Below, one piece after another: positions 1 through 5,999 of a stretch of DNA of 33,519 bases. Source of the stretch: a virus; IMG/VR virus record IMGVR_UViG_3300042451_000057, positions 1-33,519 of that record. The stretch is one strand, 5' to 3'. Numbering within the stretch: the first letter of the stretch is position 1; each line of letters begins with the position of its first letter. The translations under genes were made by a program, and so were the position numbers. The notes under the pieces are model-generated. The model did no database searches, was not told where the DNA came from, and saw only the letters and a program-made list of their open reading frames with translations.

Positions 1-521
1 GTACTGCGATCATATTGTTCTTCTAGATTCATGATAGGAAGTCGGCCATATTTGAGGCCATACTGTAGAATGAATTCTGATTCCATAGAGCTGATAAATG
101 ATCTGTGCAGGAATGACTCAATTTTATTTTCATCAGGAACAAACAAGTTGAAGTAAAGATTTTTATGTGGATTCAGACTCGGCAGACATTTCTCATGAAA
201 AAGTCTATATCTTGTTTCACAAACAGGTTTCATTTTTTCCAGGTTGTTGCAATGAATTTTGATTCTTCCCGCAAAAGTTGAATATAAAACGCCTCTTCCA
301 GTACGTTTGTTTTTCCTATCAAATTTGTAATCATTCATCATACCGCCAGACATACCAAAGTATATTGTGTCCTCAATCTCGAAAGGATAAACATGATCAT
401 CAGGCTTTTCATCCAAAAATGCGATTGAGTAAACAACCGCAGTGATTTGGTTTTTCATTTCATAGATTTCATTCTTATTGAACCAACCTAATGACTTACC
501 TAAGATTGTGGTGTTAATCAT
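1..521 (-). CDS. Unknown protein, partial, with diverged GIY-YIG-like signature
   Basis: The frame opens with ATG at 521 and stays open to the window edge, so at least 173 residues are present and the C-terminus is missing. The start overlaps the stop of the upstream membrane-protein gene (ATGA), which suggests translational coupling. Visible elements in GIY-YIG order are VVY (residues 29-31), YFG followed by MSGG (54-60), Arg86 and His90 in a RIKIH stretch, a Glu around 147-149, and a late YG..P..N (158-165). The gap between the first two motifs is longer than usual, and I have no closer family match. If the reading is right it is a nuclease-like domain, possibly another mobile or DNA-processing enzyme. 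It could equally be an unrelated conserved phage protein, so only the ORF itself is firm. Confidence 0.7.
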   Translation of the reverse strand, partial: MINTTILGKSLGWFNKNEIYEMKNQITAVVYSIAFLDEKPDDHVYPFEIEDTIYFGMSGGMMNDYKFDRKNKRTGRGVLYSTFAGRIKIHCNNLEKMKPVCETRYRLFHEKCLPSLNPHKNLYFNLFVPDENKIESFLHRSFISSMESEFILQYGLKYGRLPIMNLEEQYDRS

Positions 522-805
522 GTCAACATCCTAATCAAACCGATAGTGTCTATAGTAGTAAGCAAGAGGTAGTTAGCCAACATGCCAAAAGATTTGCGAG
601 TAAAAGCAGCCCAAGCATAGAGACCGCAGCCGATGATCCAAATAGGATAAAGAGCAAGTAGGGGCGGATTCGGGACTGTAAGAGCCATGGTAATGCTACA
701 GCCAATTGAAATAGCCCAAGCAAGCAACTCAACGCCAAAACGAAAAGGATGAGAGTCAATGTCATTTTTGATCCACTCAATGGTTGGTTTAAAAAACGTA
801 ATCAT
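518..805 (-). CDS. Small inner-membrane protein, about three TM segments
   Basis: This 95-residue protein has hydrophobic stretches at about 23-44, 49-67 and 74-93, with short charged ends, so it is very probably an integral inner-membrane protein. It follows gp44 with an ATGA overlap (start 805, gp44 stop 802) and overlaps the next gene the same way. It is therefore part of the clamp-loader transcript. In T4 this position after gp44 holds gp62, the small clamp-loader subunit; this hydrophobic protein is clearly not gp62. The last two segments (YAW, then NYLLL and D) faintly recall small transporter-type repeats, but I do not assign a transport function. Similar short membrane proteins are, as I recall, common in T4-like phages of aquatic bacteria. 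Confidence 0.85.
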   Translation of the reverse strand: MITFFKPTIEWIKNDIDSHPFRFGVELLAWAISIGCSITMALTVPNPPLLALYPIWIIGCGLYAWAAFTRKSFGMLANYLLLTTIDTIGLIRMLT

Positions 806-1743
806 TTGAATTCCACACCAACCATCAACTCAGTCAAACATGCAACCGTGTTGATTTCTGCATCAGCAACGAATGCATGTTTATACTGATAGTCTGCGAG
901 AATAATCACAGCTTGAGGAATACTCTGTGGCTGCAACACATCATACATTCCATCGTAGAGTTTACGATACAGTGTAGCTGGATCAATATCACTTGATGCA
1001 ACCCACTTGCGCAAGGCACCAAAGTCTTTGTCTTTCAAAAACTTGATGACTTCACCCATGCTAACGTCACCAACCTGTGACAGAATGCCAACGTCAATAG
1101 TCTTGTCTACGTTGGATGAATATCTTTGTAGTTCATTCAGAACACGGCGAAAGTCTGGAAAGTGTTTCTTCACAACCTCAGCGATTACTTTAGGATCAAA
1201 CTTGACATTTTCCTCAGCAAGAATACCGGAAACACGCTTGAAGAATTGACCAGCCATTCCAGTTTTCTCAGGTGATTTCAGTGTGAAATCCACAACAGCA
1301 CATCGGCTGTGCAGTGGATCAATGATCTTGTTTTTGAAGTTGCATGTGAAGATGAAAGAACAATTTGATGCAAACTCTTCAATCACATTCCTGAATGCGG
1401 CTTGTGCGTTAGGTGAAAGATAATCAGCCTCATCAACGATGATGACCTTTCGTCCACCAGTGAATGACATGGTAGAAGCAAAGTCTTTGATCTTGCTTCG
1501 TACCATATCAACACCAGTTTCATCTGAGCCATTGATGACCAAATAGTCTGCATCAACTTCATTACACATCGCTTTAGCAACAGTAGTCTTACCAACACCT
1601 GCGCCACCATGTAGCAACAGGTTTGGAATTTCGTTCTTGTTGACGTACTCCTGAAAAGGAGCTTTCAGTCGGTCAGGAAGAATACACTCCGCGATTGTTT
1701 TTGGGCGATACCGTTCCACCCACAAAAGATGATCTAAACTCAT
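802..1743 (-). CDS. 44: Clamp loader large subunit (gp44-like AAA+ ATPase)
   Basis: This 313-residue AAA+ ATPase (T4 gp44 is about 319) loads the sliding clamp onto primer-template DNA during replication. The opening WVERYRP is typical of RFC/gp44 proteins. A Walker A motif GGAGVGKT lies at 46-53, a Walker B motif IIVDEAD at 101-107, and the SRC motif carrying the arginine finger at 146-148. The start is the ATG at 1743; the leader has only a weak purine-rich ribosome site (GAAAGTG). No convincing promoter is seen just upstream, because a plus-strand homing endonuclease gene lies between this gene and gp45. Expression probably depends on read-through from the gp45 promoter. The small loader subunit gp62 is not found next to it. 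Confidence 0.97.
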   Translation of the reverse strand: MSLDHLLWVERYRPKTIAECILPDRLKAPFQEYVNKNEIPNLLLHGGAGVGKTTVAKAMCNEVDADYLVINGSDETGVDMVRSKIKDFASTMSFTGGRKVIIVDEADYLSPNAQAAFRNVIEEFASNCSFIFTCNFKNKIIDPLHSRCAVVDFTLKSPEKTGMAGQFFKRVSGILAEENVKFDPKVIAEVVKKHFPDFRRVLNELQRYSSNVDKTIDVGILSQVGDVSMGEVIKFLKDKDFGALRKWVASSDIDPATLYRKLYDGMYDVLQPQSIPQAVIILADYQYKHAFVADAEINTVACLTELMVGVEFK

Positions 1744-1767
1744 ATTTCACTTTCAAATAACAAAATA

Positions 1768-1775
1768 TATAAATA
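1768..1775 (+). promoter_or_regulatory. T4-type late promoter box for the homing endonuclease
   Basis: TATAAATA is an exact match to the T4 late promoter consensus on the plus strand, 59 bp before the endonuclease ATG. Late promoters have no -35 element and are read by gp55 with the sliding clamp. The predicted start, about 6 bp after the box, falls at the base of the hairpin at 1779-1808. Confidence 0.65.
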
Positions 1776-1778
1776 GGT

Positions 1779-1808
1779 ATAGGTCGCCGAGCGGGAACTC
1801 GCACCTAT
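1779..1808 (+). promoter_or_regulatory. GC-rich hairpin in the leader of the homing endonuclease
   Basis: An outer stem ATAGGT/ACCTAT (1779-1784 with 1803-1808) encloses an inner stem CGAG/CTCG (1788-1791 with 1798-1801). It sits between the late box and the ribosome site GAAAGGA, at or next to the predicted mRNA 5' end. It is much richer in GC than its surroundings. It may stabilise the 5' end, restrain translation of longer transcripts, or stop transcripts running the other way. T4 I-TevI is known to combine a late promoter with an inhibitory upstream hairpin; the comparison here is inference. Confidence 0.5.
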
Positions 1809-1833
1809 TCTAACATGAAAGGACCATGCCAGC

Positions 1834-2394
1834 ATGATTATTTATCAAATCACCAACAAACTTACCGATGATTTTTATATTGGTAAGACTAAGAATCATC
1901 AAGAACGATTCTATAGGCACAAGTATAACGCAACCCACAACAAAAGTCAAACATACATACACCGCGCCATGAGAAAATATGGAGTAGAAAACTTCACATT
2001 TTCCATTTTGGAAGAAGTTGAGTCTCCGGAAGTTTTGAATCAACGAGAAATGTATTGGATAGATCAACTCAAACCAAAATACAATATGACTAGTGGTGGT
2101 GATGGCGGAGACACATCAAATTCACCAAACTACAGAGCAGCTATAAAAAGAATTCACTCAAATAAGAATCCGAAAGATTACGCGACATATGGAATGCTGG
2201 GTAAAAAGCAATCTTGCAATTTTTTTGAGGCGATTACAAAAGCAAACTCATGTCCAGTCTCTTGTGATGGCGTTGTTTATGATTCGGTGGGAAAAGCCCA
2301 ATCTTCTTTTCCTGGAATCAGTATCAGAAAACGATTGGATAGTGAAAAGTATCCAACGTTTTTCAGACTTAGACCTAAAACCAGAAGAAAATGA
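1834..2394 (+). CDS. Free-standing GIY-YIG homing endonuclease
   Basis: This 186-residue protein is the only convincing plus-strand gene of the window. The GIY-YIG nuclease core shows IIY (2-4), YIGKT (15-19), Arg25, His29, the catalytic-type Glu72 and Asn84. It is followed by a NUMOD3-like patch (about 110-127, ending GKKQS) and a NUMOD1-like DNA-binding segment (about 142-170, with VYDSVGKA and KRL). This layout is typical of T4 Seg-type endonucleases, which cut cognate phage DNA and spread by recombination. It is inserted between the 3' end of gp45 and the 5' end of gp44, convergent with gp45 and only 6 bp from its stop. Ribosome site GAAAGGA precedes the ATG at 1834. It has its own late promoter box and leader hairpin. 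Confidence 0.93.
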   Translation: MIIYQITNKLTDDFYIGKTKNHQERFYRHKYNATHNKSQTYIHRAMRKYGVENFTFSILEEVESPEVLNQREMYWIDQLKPKYNMTSGGDGGDTSNSPNYRAAIKRIHSNKNPKDYATYGMLGKKQSCNFFEAITKANSCPVSCDGVVYDSVGKAQSSFPGISIRKRLDSEKYPTFFRLRPKTRRK

Positions 2395-2400
2395 TATCAA

Positions 2401-3084
2401 TCAGGCTTCGCTGTTTGAACCAATCTCAGTTGCGATCCAATACTGAATCTGCTTTGCGGTATTCTTGAAACTTGCGATACCCTTGAATGAAATTGACACT
2501 TCATATGCGCCAGGAATCATCTTCAAGTTTTCTGTTTTAAATAGCATAGAATATCGCTTGCCATTTCCAACACCAACCTCAAGTTCATTCGTATGTGACG
2601 ATGTATTTTTGTTGTCTAGTGCATGAAGGAAGATTTTTGATCCATCAGATTTGAGAGCAACGTGTGGCGTAGCAAGACGACCAGATGCTTTTACAATGTG
2701 TTCCAAATCTTCCTGTGACAACTGAAATGTCACATCAGGTGTTGGCATGTTCACACTCTTTTCCGGTGCGTTTTTGATGTTGCTCGCATCACAAATGCGG
2801 TAAACTGTTTTGCTTCGTCCTGATGCCGCAGAGACAACAACGGAATTCGTAGATTCTTCAAACACAAGTGTTGAATTCTCACCTTCAAGATCAAGTGCTG
2901 ACAGAAAACGATTCAAGTCAAAGATACCAAAATCATTTGGAATAACCTCACTGATGGTAGTCTCAGCGAGAATTTGTTTCTGTGCGTCACATGTACGCAA
3001 AACATTACCTTGACGGAACACAATTCCATCATTGATGTTGGCGAAATTCTTCAAAATGCTTAGTGTGTCTTTAGATAGCTTCAT
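2401..3084 (-). CDS. 45: Sliding clamp (gp45-like DNA polymerase processivity factor)
   Basis: The protein is 227 residues when started at the ATG at 3084, matching T4 gp45 (228). The frame is open further upstream to 3135, but GGAG lies just before 3084 and the sequence from MKLSKDTLSIL matches the family start, so the longer form is rejected. The trimeric ring tethers DNA polymerase; in T4 it also activates late transcription through gp55 and gp33. The C-terminal WIATEIGS-type strand ending is consistent with the clamp fold. A strong sigma70-type promoter lies at 3107-3135, inside the 3' end of the preceding gene, so the clamp can be made independently and early. Downstream, the gene converges with the homing endonuclease. 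Confidence 0.95.
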   Translation of the reverse strand: MKLSKDTLSILKNFANINDGIVFRQGNVLRTCDAQKQILAETTISEVIPNDFGIFDLNRFLSALDLEGENSTLVFEESTNSVVVSAASGRSKTVYRICDASNIKNAPEKSVNMPTPDVTFQLSQEDLEHIVKASGRLATPHVALKSDGSKIFLHALDNKNTSSHTNELEVGVGNGKRYSMLFKTENLKMIPGAYEVSISFKGIASFKNTAKQIQYWIATEIGSNSEA

Positions 3085-3106
3085 AATATACTCCAATAAA
3101 AAATCA

Positions 3107-3135
3107 ATTGTACAACATTCATTCTGCTTTGTCAA
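3107..3135 (-). promoter_or_regulatory. Sigma70-type promoter for the sliding clamp gene
   Basis: On the minus strand TTGACA (3130-3135) is followed after 17 bp by TACAAT (3107-3112). This is a full-consensus -35 and a 5/6 -10 at ideal spacing. The predicted start near 3100 gives a leader of about 16 nt before the gp45 ATG. The element overlaps the 3' end of the dGTP-pyrophosphohydrolase-like gene. Confidence 0.8.
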
Positions 3136-3469
3136 CAGAATATTTCACATCATGTTCGTATAGGAAATACAAACAACATGCGGCGTGAGCGAGGTGATGA
3201 ATACCAGATTCAGAATCTAGTTTTTCACCTTGTTTCCATGCCCATAGATGCCTTTGTAAGGCGGCAAAGTATCTGCGTTTGGAATCAGGCACTTTTTGCC
3301 AGTTGTCTGGCTCATACTTCTGTGCACCAAACGTCAGAACCTTTACCATTTCTTCCAGTGCTAGTGGCGGCACCAAATCATAGCGCAACTTGTCACTGTC
3401 AAATTTGCGACCGGGTGTGGTATCAGTCGCACTCACATGTACAGTTTCATCATCAGTGAAATGTCGCAT
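3119..3469 (-). CDS. dATP/dGTP pyrophosphohydrolase-like protein (DUF5664 type)
   Basis: This 116-residue protein carries the conserved pattern of the small phage family annotated as dATP/dGTP diphosphohydrolase (Pfam dGTP_diPhyd_N). GRKFDSDKLRYDLVPP is at 20-35, then GA.KY..NW (48-57), RRY..AL.RH (65-74), and GE..D..SG..HLAHA (81-96). The family is related to all-alpha MazG-like NTP pyrophosphatases and is thought to remove deoxynucleotides such as dGTP during nucleotide remodelling; this follows from the family and was not shown for this protein. It follows the glycosyltransferase gene with a TAATG overlap (start 3469), so the two are probably co-translated. Its last codons contain the gp45 promoter. 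Confidence 0.85.
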   Translation of the reverse strand: MRHFTDDETVHVSATDTTPGRKFDSDKLRYDLVPPLALEEMVKVLTFGAQKYEPDNWQKVPDSKRRYFAALQRHLWAWKQGEKLDSESGIHHLAHAACCLYFLYEHDVKYSVDKAE

Positions 3470-4284
3470 TACAACTTTCCAGTCAACTCTGCAATCTTAG
3501 GCATGTTACCAGTGAAAGCGTATGTGCCAATATGTTGGGTCTTCATCCATGGGCACAGATAGATTTTACCACCAGTTTTTCTCCACAGTTGGCAGAACAT
3601 ATAGTCCTCAGACAAATAACGATCAGAGCCACCGCCAGTTGCACTGTCTTTGGTATCAATGATTGTGTCAAAGTATGCGTGGATATAACGTGTGCCATCA
3701 AAGTTGGCTTGACCAACGTGATCGGGTTTGTATCGCAACTGAGGATAGGCTTCGGCCAGCACAGGGAAAACTTCACGTTTCACCATCATAAATCCTGTAC
3801 CAATCTCAAGAACTTCCAATGGCTCAGTCACTGTGAATTGTTGTGTGCCTTTTACTACGTTGAAAACGTAATCGCCCACCAAGTTTTCCAATTCGCTTGC
3901 GGGCATATCAGGATGTTTCCTTGCAGCCTCAGCAATATTATTCCAATTGATTGACTTCTTTGGATATGGTCCGCCAATAACATCTTTATCCAAAGCAAGT
4001 AGTGCCACAACGTCTTGAGGACTAAAATGTACGTCAGAGTCTATGAATAGCATATGCGTACAATCGGAACGCAAAAATTCATCGACCAGATAATTTCTTG
4101 CGCGGGTAATTAATGATTCGTTGAATAGGAAAGAAAAACGAATTTCAACTCCATACTTCATCATCATCGTCTGTAAATCCAGGCAAGATTTCATATACAT
4201 GCCGTGATTCATACCACCATACATTGGCGTTGCAATGAACAGTTTGTTCTTTTTCAAATCTTCAATTTTGACTTTGATTTCCAT
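3469..4284 (-). CDS. GT-A type glycosyltransferase-like protein
   Basis: This 271-residue protein starts with a beta strand KLFIATPMYGG (14-24), continues through ITRARNYLVDEFL (59-71), and has a DxD-type metal/nucleotide-sugar motif in FIDSDVHFSP (80-89). Next come IGTGFMMVKREVF and a distal SEDYMFCQLW segment, as expected for GT-A fold transferases of the phage type. The acceptor is unknown: candidates are modified DNA bases, phage proteins or host surface sugars. It shares a transcript with the dGTP-pyrophosphohydrolase-like gene (1-nt overlap), which would fit DNA-modification metabolism but does not prove it. GGAA lies before the ATG. A strong hairpin immediately upstream (4301-4331) separates it from the winged-helix gene, and no clear promoter of its own is visible. 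Confidence 0.75.
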   Translation of the reverse strand: MEIKVKIEDLKKNKLFIATPMYGGMNHGMYMKSCLDLQTMMMKYGVEIRFSFLFNESLITRARNYLVDEFLRSDCTHMLFIDSDVHFSPQDVVALLALDKDVIGGPYPKKSINWNNIAEAARKHPDMPASELENLVGDYVFNVVKGTQQFTVTEPLEVLEIGTGFMMVKREVFPVLAEAYPQLRYKPDHVGQANFDGTRYIHAYFDTIIDTKDSATGGGSDRYLSEDYMFCQLWRKTGGKIYLCPWMKTQHIGTYAFTGNMPKIAELTGKL

Positions 4285-4293
4285 AATGTTTCC

Positions 4294-4331
4294 ATAAATA
4301 AAGGGAGTGATACAGTATATATCACTCCCTT
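4294..4331 (-). terminator. Strong terminator after the winged-helix gene
   Basis: A perfect 12-bp inverted repeat (4301-4312 AAGGGAGTGATA with 4320-4331) encloses a 7-nt loop. On the minus strand it is followed by the U-rich run TTTATTTAT. It lies between the stop of the winged-helix gene (4352) and the glycosyltransferase ATG (4284). The U tract is imperfect, so partial read-through into the glycosyltransferase gene is likely. Confidence 0.75.
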
Positions 4332-4351
4332 GATCAGATTTTATTGATCAA

Positions 4352-4615
4352 TCAGGCAAAAGTGGCAACACGCTTTGTTTTAGACTGAGTAGCCAACATG
4401 CGCTTAGTTGGTGTACCCAGGCGATAGAAACTAATCTTGCGACCATCTTCCAAAGTCTTGGTGTTGGTATAGATAGCATGACCTTCTTTGCGCAACTCGC
4501 CGATCCGTGCGGCGACATTGGAAATGCCAAATCGTACACGGGCTTGTGCGGTAGTAAAGGTATTGTATCCCTCAGTTTTGCTCAGAGCAAGCAACATTTT
4601 CTGTTTTACGTTCAT
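4352..4615 (-). CDS. Small winged-helix DNA-binding protein
   Basis: This 87-residue basic protein has a predicted winged helix-turn-helix over about 15-67: TTAQARVRFGIS (helix-turn-helix), ARIGELRKEGHAIY (recognition helix and first wing strand) and GRKISFYRLG (wing). The C-terminal tail is rich in Lys, Arg and Thr. It is probably a DNA-binding regulator or accessory protein; its target is unknown. Start ATG 4615 is preceded by GGAG. It forms its own transcription unit, with a sigma70-like promoter at 4675-4703 and a strong terminator at 4294-4331. This isolation suggests that its dose is set separately from the neighbours. Confidence 0.85.
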   Translation of the reverse strand: MNVKQKMLLALSKTEGYNTFTTAQARVRFGISNVAARIGELRKEGHAIYTNTKTLEDGRKISFYRLGTPTKRMLATQSKTKRVATFA

Positions 4616-4674
4616 AAGAACTCCATAATAAAATCACACTTGTTTTGTGAGAGGTGATTGAAATCTCATTACAC

Positions 4675-4703
4675 ATGATAGCATAACGCCCAGAGTAAAT
4701 CAA
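4675..4703 (-). promoter_or_regulatory. Sigma70-type promoter for the winged-helix gene, -35 in a terminator loop
   Basis: On the minus strand TTGATT (4698-4703) is followed after 17 bp by TATCAT (4675-4680). Each hexamer is imperfect but the spacing is ideal. The -35 hexamer is exactly the 6-nt loop of the hairpin at 4687-4714, and one arm of that hairpin lies in the spacer. The predicted start is near 4669, giving a leader of about 54 nt. Confidence 0.6.
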
Positions 4704-4714
4704 TACTCTGGGCG
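4687..4714 (-). terminator. Hairpin terminator after the AAA+ ATPase gene
   Basis: A perfect 11-bp stem (CGCCCAGAGTA at 4687-4697 with its complement at 4704-4714) and a 6-nt loop lie just downstream of the ATPase stop at 4730. The following minus-strand sequence GTTATGCTAT is not a good U run, so factor-independent termination may be incomplete; the hairpin could also protect the mRNA 3' end. The loop doubles as the -35 box of the next promoter. Confidence 0.6.
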
Positions 4715-4729
4715 GTAAACATGTGTCAA

Positions 4730-5920
4730 TTAGAAAGGAATTTCTTCATCAACTGGAACGCGCTTCATTGTGGGAACAGCCTGTTCGTCAGCAGGAATTT
4801 TGGCTTTTGTAGCCTCAACGTCCAGTTTAGTGTACAAGTCAAGGAAGGATGTCTTGGTATCGATATCAAAACGATTCAGACACAAGCCAACAGCCTTCAG
4901 GCGGTCACCATGCACACCATAAGTTTTGCAGATGTGTACCAAACGGCGAGTGGAGATAATCTCGTCCACACCACCTTCTGCAAAGGTCTTCCGTGTGATA
5001 TCAGCCCAAGTCACCAACAGATCGGCAAATTCATCATCTTGACGACCGAATGCAGCCATTTCCTTACGCACAATTTTCTTTTCAACTGCGGTTGGTGGAT
5101 ATTCTTGTTCATAGGTATTCAAGAAACGCTCAAGGAAGGCTTCGTTCAAAACGTTGGTGAACATATAACGACCATCATCGGAGCCTTTACCTTTTGTGTT
5201 AGCCGTAGCAACAACGGTAAAGCCCTCAGCGGGTGCAACCAATTCATTCTTCTTTTTCAGCAAGAATGGTTTGCCTTCCAGAACACGTTGGAGACATGCC
5301 AAATTCTGTGCACCATAATCGATTTCGTCAATACACAATACAGCGCCTTGGCGGGCTGCTACGGTAACAGGACCATCACGCCATTCCATCTGACCATTAA
5401 TCAGTACATAGTTACCAAGCAAGTCGCCTTCATCGGTGTCAGGTGTCATTGACACACAGATAAATTTGCGACCAAGTTTGGCACAAGCCTGTTCGACGGA
5501 CATGGTCTTACCGTTACCAGATTGACCAGTGATAAAGATGGGAAAGAATTGGTTGCTTTTGAAGATGGAAACCAAGTCATCAAAATTACCAAACGGAACA
5601 TAATTCTTGTACTTTTGTGGAACAAGATTCTCAGTTTCCAACTGAGTTACAAGATTGGAGATTCGTGGTGCATCAACCACTTCTTTTTTAGTGTCTGGCT
5701 TTTTAGTAGTCATGGGAACAACATTTTGAACCAATGCAGTAGGCATTTTATACATGCCGCGTCCTGCGCGATTGGCTAGGTCTTTGAGGAACCATTGAGG
5801 TTCCTTGATATCATTTTCTGCACACAGGCTTTTGACTTCCTGCAATGTCATAAACTCTTTACCAGTTGCGCTGGCAATGGCAATAAACTTCTCACGCTTG
5901 TCCATCTGAATGGTACGCAT
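4730..5920 (-). CDS. MoxR/CobS-like AAA+ ATPase
   Basis: This 396-residue AAA+ ATPase starts at the ATG at 5920, chosen because GGAG lies 9 nt upstream; an upstream TTG at 5941 is less likely. Walker A GQSGNGKT is at 132-139, the family-typical DTDEGDLLGNY at 161-171, Walker B LCIDEID at 195-201, a sensor-1-like ATANTKGKG at about 238-246 and an arginine-finger-like ERF at 264-266. These are features of the MoxR/CobS clade. Such proteins are often labelled cobS in T4-like phages of cyanobacteria, but nothing here supports cobalamin synthesis. MoxR ATPases usually work with a VWA-domain partner, and the next gene upstream encodes one. The gene has its own consensus sigma70 promoter and a hairpin terminator, so it is an early, separately controlled unit. 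Confidence 0.9.
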   Translation of the reverse strand: MRTIQMDKREKFIAIASATGKEFMTLQEVKSLCAENDIKEPQWFLKDLANRAGRGMYKMPTALVQNVVPMTTKKPDTKKEVVDAPRISNLVTQLETENLVPQKYKNYVPFGNFDDLVSIFKSNQFFPIFITGQSGNGKTMSVEQACAKLGRKFICVSMTPDTDEGDLLGNYVLINGQMEWRDGPVTVAARQGAVLCIDEIDYGAQNLACLQRVLEGKPFLLKKKNELVAPAEGFTVVATANTKGKGSDDGRYMFTNVLNEAFLERFLNTYEQEYPPTAVEKKIVRKEMAAFGRQDDEFADLLVTWADITRKTFAEGGVDEIISTRRLVHICKTYGVHGDRLKAVGLCLNRFDIDTKTSFLDLYTKLDVEATKAKIPADEQAVPTMKRVPVDEEIPF

Positions 5921-5953
5921 AATAAACTCCAAATCAATCAAATCAATAAACTA

Positions 5954-5982
5954 ATTATACAAGGAACATACCACAAAGTCAA
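5954..5982 (-). promoter_or_regulatory. Consensus sigma70 promoter for the AAA+ ATPase gene
   Basis: On the minus strand TTGACT (5977-5982) is followed after exactly 17 bp by TATAAT (5954-5959). The predicted start near 5947 leaves about 27 nt to the ATG at 5920. The -35 box lies inside the loop of the hairpin at 5965-5992. Confidence 0.85.
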
Positions 5983-5992
5983 GTGGTATGTT
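5965..5992 (-). terminator. Hairpin after the VWA-protease gene, overlapping the next promoter
   Basis: A perfect 10-bp inverted repeat (AACATACCAC at 5965-5974 with 5983-5992) has an 8-nt loop, TTGACTTT on the minus strand. It sits 8 bp after the stop of the metalloprotease/VWA gene. There is no good U tract after it, so it is a weak terminator or an mRNA 3' end hairpin. As DNA, it embeds the -35 element of the ATPase promoter. Confidence 0.55.
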
Positions 5993-5999
5993 GTAAAAA

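Noticed and set aside
1779-1808. Resemblance of the minus strand of this hairpin to the T-arm of a tRNA
   Set aside because: The loop and stem lengths do not fit a T-arm, and no D-arm, anticodon arm or acceptor stem is present nearby; it is treated as a leader hairpin.
3085-3135. Upstream extension of the sliding clamp reading frame by 17 residues
   Set aside because: A GGAG site precedes the internal ATG at 3084, the length then matches T4 gp45, and the extension overlaps the clamp promoter.
3532-3954. Plus-strand open frame opposite the glycosyltransferase gene
   Set aside because: No ribosome site or promoter and a composition typical of antisense shadow frames.
4721-5452. Long plus-strand open frame (243 residues) opposite the AAA+ gene
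   Set aside because: The minus-strand frame encodes a complete AAA+ ATPase with all motifs. The plus-strand frame is Cys/Phe/Ile-rich with no recognisable pattern, a shadow of the codon use on the other strand.
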